64,000 nucleotides of DNA from Azospirillaceae bacterium (GTDB taxonomy: Bacteria > Pseudomonadota > Alphaproteobacteria > Azospirillales > Azospirillaceae): NCBI GenBank assembly GCA_031291675.1, contig JARLIO010000070.1, positions 1-64,000 of the forward strand. The letters run 5' to 3'. Made by a program: the position numbers and the translations under genes. The notes below the pieces were generated by a model. The model was not told the origin of the DNA, did no database searches, and was given only the letters and a program-made list of their open reading frames with translations. Shown piece after piece: positions 61,217 to 64,000 of the stretch (its first letter is position 1; every line of letters begins with the position of its first letter).

Positions 61217-62482
61217 ATGGACAATCTACAGATCAACGGCCCCCGTCTGTGGGACAGCCTGATGGAAACCGCCAAATTCGGCGGAACCGCCAAGGGTGGC
61301 ATCTGCCGCCTGACGCTGACCGATTTCGACCGCCAGGTCCGCGACTGGTTCGTCGCCCAGTGCGAAGCCGCCGGTTGCACGGTCACCATCGACACGCTGG
61401 GCAATATCCTGGCCCAACGCCCCGGCAGGGACAATTCACTGCCCGCGATCGCGATCGGCAGTCACCTCGACACCCAGCCCAGCGGCGGCAAATTCGACGG
61501 TATTCTCGGCGTCCTGGGCGGCCTGGAGGTCCTGCGCACCTTGCAGGACACCGGTTATGAGACCCACGCCCCGATCACGGTGATCGACTGGACCAACGAG
61601 GAAGGATCCCGCTTCGCACCGGCGATGTTGAGCTCCGGCGTCTTCGCCGGTGTTTTCGATGCCGACTACGCCAACAGCCGCCAGGACCGCGACGGCAAGA
61701 AATTCGGCGACGAGTTGGACCGCATCGGTTATCGCGGCACGGTCCCGGTGGGAAGCCAGCGCCTGGGCGCCTATTTCGAACTGCATATCGAACAGGGGCC
61801 GATCCTTGAGGATGAAAACAAGGAGATCGGGATCGTCACCGGCGTCCAGGGCATGCGCTGGTTTGAGGTCACGATCACCGGACGCGACAGCCATGCCGGA
61901 ACCACGCCGATGCATTTGCGGCGCGACGCCCTGTTGGGAACAGCCCGGATGATCGAGGCCATCCATGCCCTGGCCCTGGTCGAGAAACCCCTGGCGGTAT
62001 CGACCGTGGGCCTGGTCGAGGTCACCCCCAACAGCCGCAATGTCATTCCGGGCAGCGTTTTCTTCACCGTCGATCTGCGCCATCCCGACGATGCGGTCCT
62101 GGCGCGGATGGAGCAGCAGTTGCGCGACGATATCGCCCGGATTGCCGCGGCCTCGGGGCTCGAAAGCACCGTCGAGCAGGTGTGGGATTCGCCCGCCGTC
62201 CATTATGACGCGGCCTGCGTCGGCGCGGTCCGGGAAGCCGCCGATCATTTCGGCTTCAGCCACCGCGACATCATCTCGGGCGCCGGCCATGATGCTGCCT
62301 ATATGGCCCGCGTCACGCCGACCGCGATGATTTTCGTCCCCTGTCGCGACGGCATCAGCCACAACGAGATTGAGTATAGCGCACCGGAACAGGTCGCGGC
62401 CGGCACGAACGTCCTGTTGCGCGCGGTGATCGAACACGACAGAAAAGAGCATGAGCGGCGCCAGGTTCGGGCCGTTTCCTGA
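61217..62482 (+). CDS. M20-family beta-ureidopropionase/carbamoylase-type amidase
   Basis: The 421-residue protein has metal-binding motifs GSHLDTQPSGGKFDGILGVL, TNEEGSRF and SGAGHDAAY, plus the dimerisation/substrate segment TITGRDSHAGTTPMHLRRDA. This is the hydantoinase/carbamoylase family of Zn hydrolases. Next to PreTA it most likely hydrolyses N-carbamoyl-beta-alanine (or the methyl analogue) to beta-alanine, CO2 and ammonia. The expected dihydropyrimidinase gene is not in the window and may lie beyond 64,000. AGGA lies six bases before the ATG. Confidence 0.9.
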   Translation: MDNLQINGPRLWDSLMETAKFGGTAKGGICRLTLTDFDRQVRDWFVAQCEAAGCTVTIDTLGNILAQRPGRDNSLPAIAIGSHLDTQPSGGKFDGILGVLGGLEVLRTLQDTGYETHAPITVIDWTNEEGSRFAPAMLSSGVFAGVFDADYANSRQDRDGKKFGDELDRIGYRGTVPVGSQRLGAYFELHIEQGPILEDENKEIGIVTGVQGMRWFEVTITGRDSHAGTTPMHLRRDALLGTARMIEAIHALALVEKPLAVSTVGLVEVTPNSRNVIPGSVFFTVDLRHPDDAVLARMEQQLRDDIARIAAASGLESTVEQVWDSPAVHYDAACVGAVREAADHFGFSHRDIISGAGHDAAYMARVTPTAMIFVPCRDGISHNEIEYSAPEQVAAGTNVLLRAVIEHDRKEHERRQVRAVS

Positions 62483-62586
62483 CCCTGCCATTGCCGCCAT
62501 CCGGCGGCCGCATCCGCCGGGTTGGCACGCCGGCCAGACCACCCCGGCCAAACCACCGTGCCAACCGCAGCCAGGAATCCGACGTG

Positions 62587-63429
62587 ATGACTCCGTCCGC
62601 CGCGCCATCCACCCTCGGGACCCGACAGCACGCCGCCAGCCCGTCCCCGAAGCGCACCCCGGTGGTCGAAGCCACCGATCTGGGCCTGGTGTTTCAGAGC
62701 GGCAAGCAGCCGATCACGGCGCTCAGTGCCGTCAATCTCACGATCCGGCGCGGCGACTTCGTCTCGCTGATCGGGCCCTCGGGGTGCGGCAAGACCACGC
62801 TGCTGCGCGCCATCGCCGACCTGGTCAAGCCGACCTCGGGCATGCTGCGGATCAATGGCAGCACCGCGGAGCAGGCCCGGCTCGACCGCTGTTACGGCTA
62901 TGTTTTCCAGGCCCCGGCGCTCTATCCCTGGCGCAGCATCGAACGCAATGTGATGCTGCCGCTGGAGATCATGGGCAAATCACGGCCCGAACGCCTCGAA
63001 CGCGCCCAGCGCTATCTGGCCCTGGTCGGGCTGGAGTCGTTTGGCGGCAAGTTTCCCTGGCAGCTCTCGGGCGGCATGCAGCAGCGGGCTTCGATCGCGC
63101 GCGCGCTCAGCTTCGAACCGGACCTGCTGCTGATGGACGAACCATTCGGCGCGCTTGATGAGATCACCCGTGACAATCTCAACGTCCACCTGCTGCGTCT
63201 GTGGGCGAAGACCGGGATCACCGTGATCTTCGTCACCCATTCGATTCCCGAAGCGGTCTTCCTGTCATCGCGCATCGTCGTGATGTCGCCACGCCCGGGG
63301 CGGATCCTGGAGGTCATCGATAGCGACCTGCCGCCCGACCGCGATCTCGACAGCCGCGAAACCCCCGAATTCCTGGCGATCGCCCATCGGGTTCGCGTCG
63401 CCCTGCGGGCTGGTCATTCCTATGACTGA
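62587..63429 (+). CDS. ABC transporter ATP-binding protein (nitrate/taurine/pyrimidine-type)
   Basis: The 280-residue protein has Walker A GPSGCGKTTLLRAI, signature LSGGMQQRASIARAL and Walker B LLLMDEPFGALDE, closest to the SsuB/TauB/ThiZ branch. The longer frame adds 32 residues; ATG 62587 with GGAA upstream fits better. In this operon it probably drives uptake of a pyrimidine, hydantoin or ureido compound. It overlaps the permease start by 8 nt. Confidence 0.9.
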   Translation: MTPSAAPSTLGTRQHAASPSPKRTPVVEATDLGLVFQSGKQPITALSAVNLTIRRGDFVSLIGPSGCGKTTLLRAIADLVKPTSGMLRINGSTAEQARLDRCYGYVFQAPALYPWRSIERNVMLPLEIMGKSRPERLERAQRYLALVGLESFGGKFPWQLSGGMQQRASIARALSFEPDLLLMDEPFGALDEITRDNLNVHLLRLWAKTGITVIFVTHSIPEAVFLSSRIVVMSPRPGRILEVIDSDLPPDRDLDSRETPEFLAIAHRVRVALRAGHSYD

Positions 63430-64000
63430 CGACACCCTGGCCACGGCAGCCATCCGGCTTTCCAGCCCTCTCCGCTTCGGCGCGTCCACCGTGCTGCCGG
63501 TTATGGCGGTCGGCATGGTCCTGCTCGTCATCTGGTACCTGGCGGCGATCGCACTCAACGGCCCGCGGGTCACCGAGGCCCTCAACCGGGGCGGACAACC
63601 TTACGACAATGCGACCTTCATTGCCGCGACCTGGGCGATGGAGCGACCGGTCCTGCCAGCACCCCACCAGATCGCGCTGGAGCTGTGGAACACCACCATC
63701 GACAAGCCGGTCGACAGCAAGCGCAGCCTGGTTTTCCACGGCGCCGTGACCCTGTCGGCGGCTCTGGCCGGTTTCGTCCTGGGGACGGTGCTGGGCATCG
63801 TGCTGGCGATCGGCATCGTCCATGTCACGACGCTGGACCGGTCGCTGATGCCCTGGATCGTCGCATCGCAGACGGTGCCGATCCTGGCGATCGCCCCGAT
63901 GATCGTCGTCGTACTGGGCAATATCGGGCTGACCGGTCTGGTGCCCAAGGCGATCATCTCGGCCTATCTCAGCTTTTTCCCGGTCGCCCTCGGAATGGTC
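63422..64000 (+). CDS. ABC transporter permease, N-terminal part (runs off the window)
   Basis: The first 193 residues are visible. A hydrophobic segment spans about 25-45 (VLPVMAVGMVLLVIWYLAAI), then a periplasmic stretch and further helices (LSAALAGFVLGTVLGIVLAI, QTVPILAIAPMIVVVLGNIG), typical of SsuC/TauC-type permeases. Its start overlaps the ATPase gene by 8 nt, so the two are co-translated. The downstream remainder and the binding protein are outside the window. Confidence 0.88.
   Translation, partial: MTDDTLATAAIRLSSPLRFGASTVLPVMAVGMVLLVIWYLAAIALNGPRVTEALNRGGQPYDNATFIAATWAMERPVLPAPHQIALELWNTTIDKPVDSKRSLVFHGAVTLSAALAGFVLGTVLGIVLAIGIVHVTTLDRSLMPWIVASQTVPILAIAPMIVVVLGNIGLTGLVPKAIISAYLSFFPVALGMV

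Noticed and set aside
1-64000. tRNA, rRNA or insertion-sequence transposase genes
   Set aside because: No cloverleaf, rRNA-like segment or transposase motif was recognised, though a covariance search could not be run.

Overview
The window is GC-rich, gene-dense DNA from a Gram-negative bacterium, most likely an alphaproteobacterium of the Rhodospirillales type. The evidence is an alphaproteobacterial-style ECF sigma/anti-sigma/metal-sensor trio, many ATGA-coupled operons, a RutR-controlled pyrimidine operon, a TonB/FecBCD system, and several TPR proteins with a C-terminal glycosyltransferase-like domain. Genus cannot be fixed by eye.

Layout. 1-0.31 kb: 3' end of a group II intron (maturase C-terminus plus domains V/VI). 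0.35-1.9 kb: CnrYXH-like ECF sigma operon on the minus strand. 2.1-4.6 kb: a small acidic repeat protein and a TPR/2-oxoglutarate-oxygenase protein. 4.8-14.7 kb: one long minus-strand gene train combining four-carbon acid-sugar catabolism (DUF1537 kinase, PdxA2-type dehydrogenase, Fe-alcohol dehydrogenase, DHDPS-family aldolase, MFS carrier, D-2-hydroxyacid dehydrogenase) with an orphan TRAP binding protein and a chemoreceptor; a GntR/FadR regulator diverges from it. 16-18.3 kb: a first TPR-glycosyltransferase gene. 18.6-23.1 kb: an HpaB-type flavin monooxygenase, a flavin reductase fused to RidA, DUF1028 and a LysR regulator. 23.1-29.6 kb: GH3 beta-glucosidase plus a complete sugar ABC importer. 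30.1-42.1 kb: six consecutive TPR-glycosyltransferase paralogues, the first five joined by 4-nt overlaps, followed by a secreted esterase. 43.3-49.4 kb: ferric-siderophore TonB receptor and FecBCDE-type importer with candidate Fur sites. 50-57.2 kb: universal stress protein, MltB-like transglycosylase, a Ser/Thr-rich low-complexity protein behind a textbook sigma-54 promoter, a FecR/DUF6600 protein, a small secreted protein and a PPP-type phosphatase. 57.3-64 kb: RutR-like repressor, an exact RutR operator, PreT/PreA, an M20 amidase and the start of an ABC importer, i.e. reductive pyrimidine breakdown; the window ends inside the permease.

The most unusual content is the expansion of TPR-glycosyltransferase proteins (seven full genes) with a TPR/2OG-oxygenase gene and a Ser/Thr-rich candidate acceptor in the same neighbourhood. 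A protein-modification role is an inference only. Second is the operon that joins acid-sugar catabolism, uptake, a periplasmic binding protein and a chemoreceptor. Third is the in-frame flavin reductase-RidA fusion coupled to a monooxygenase and DUF1028.
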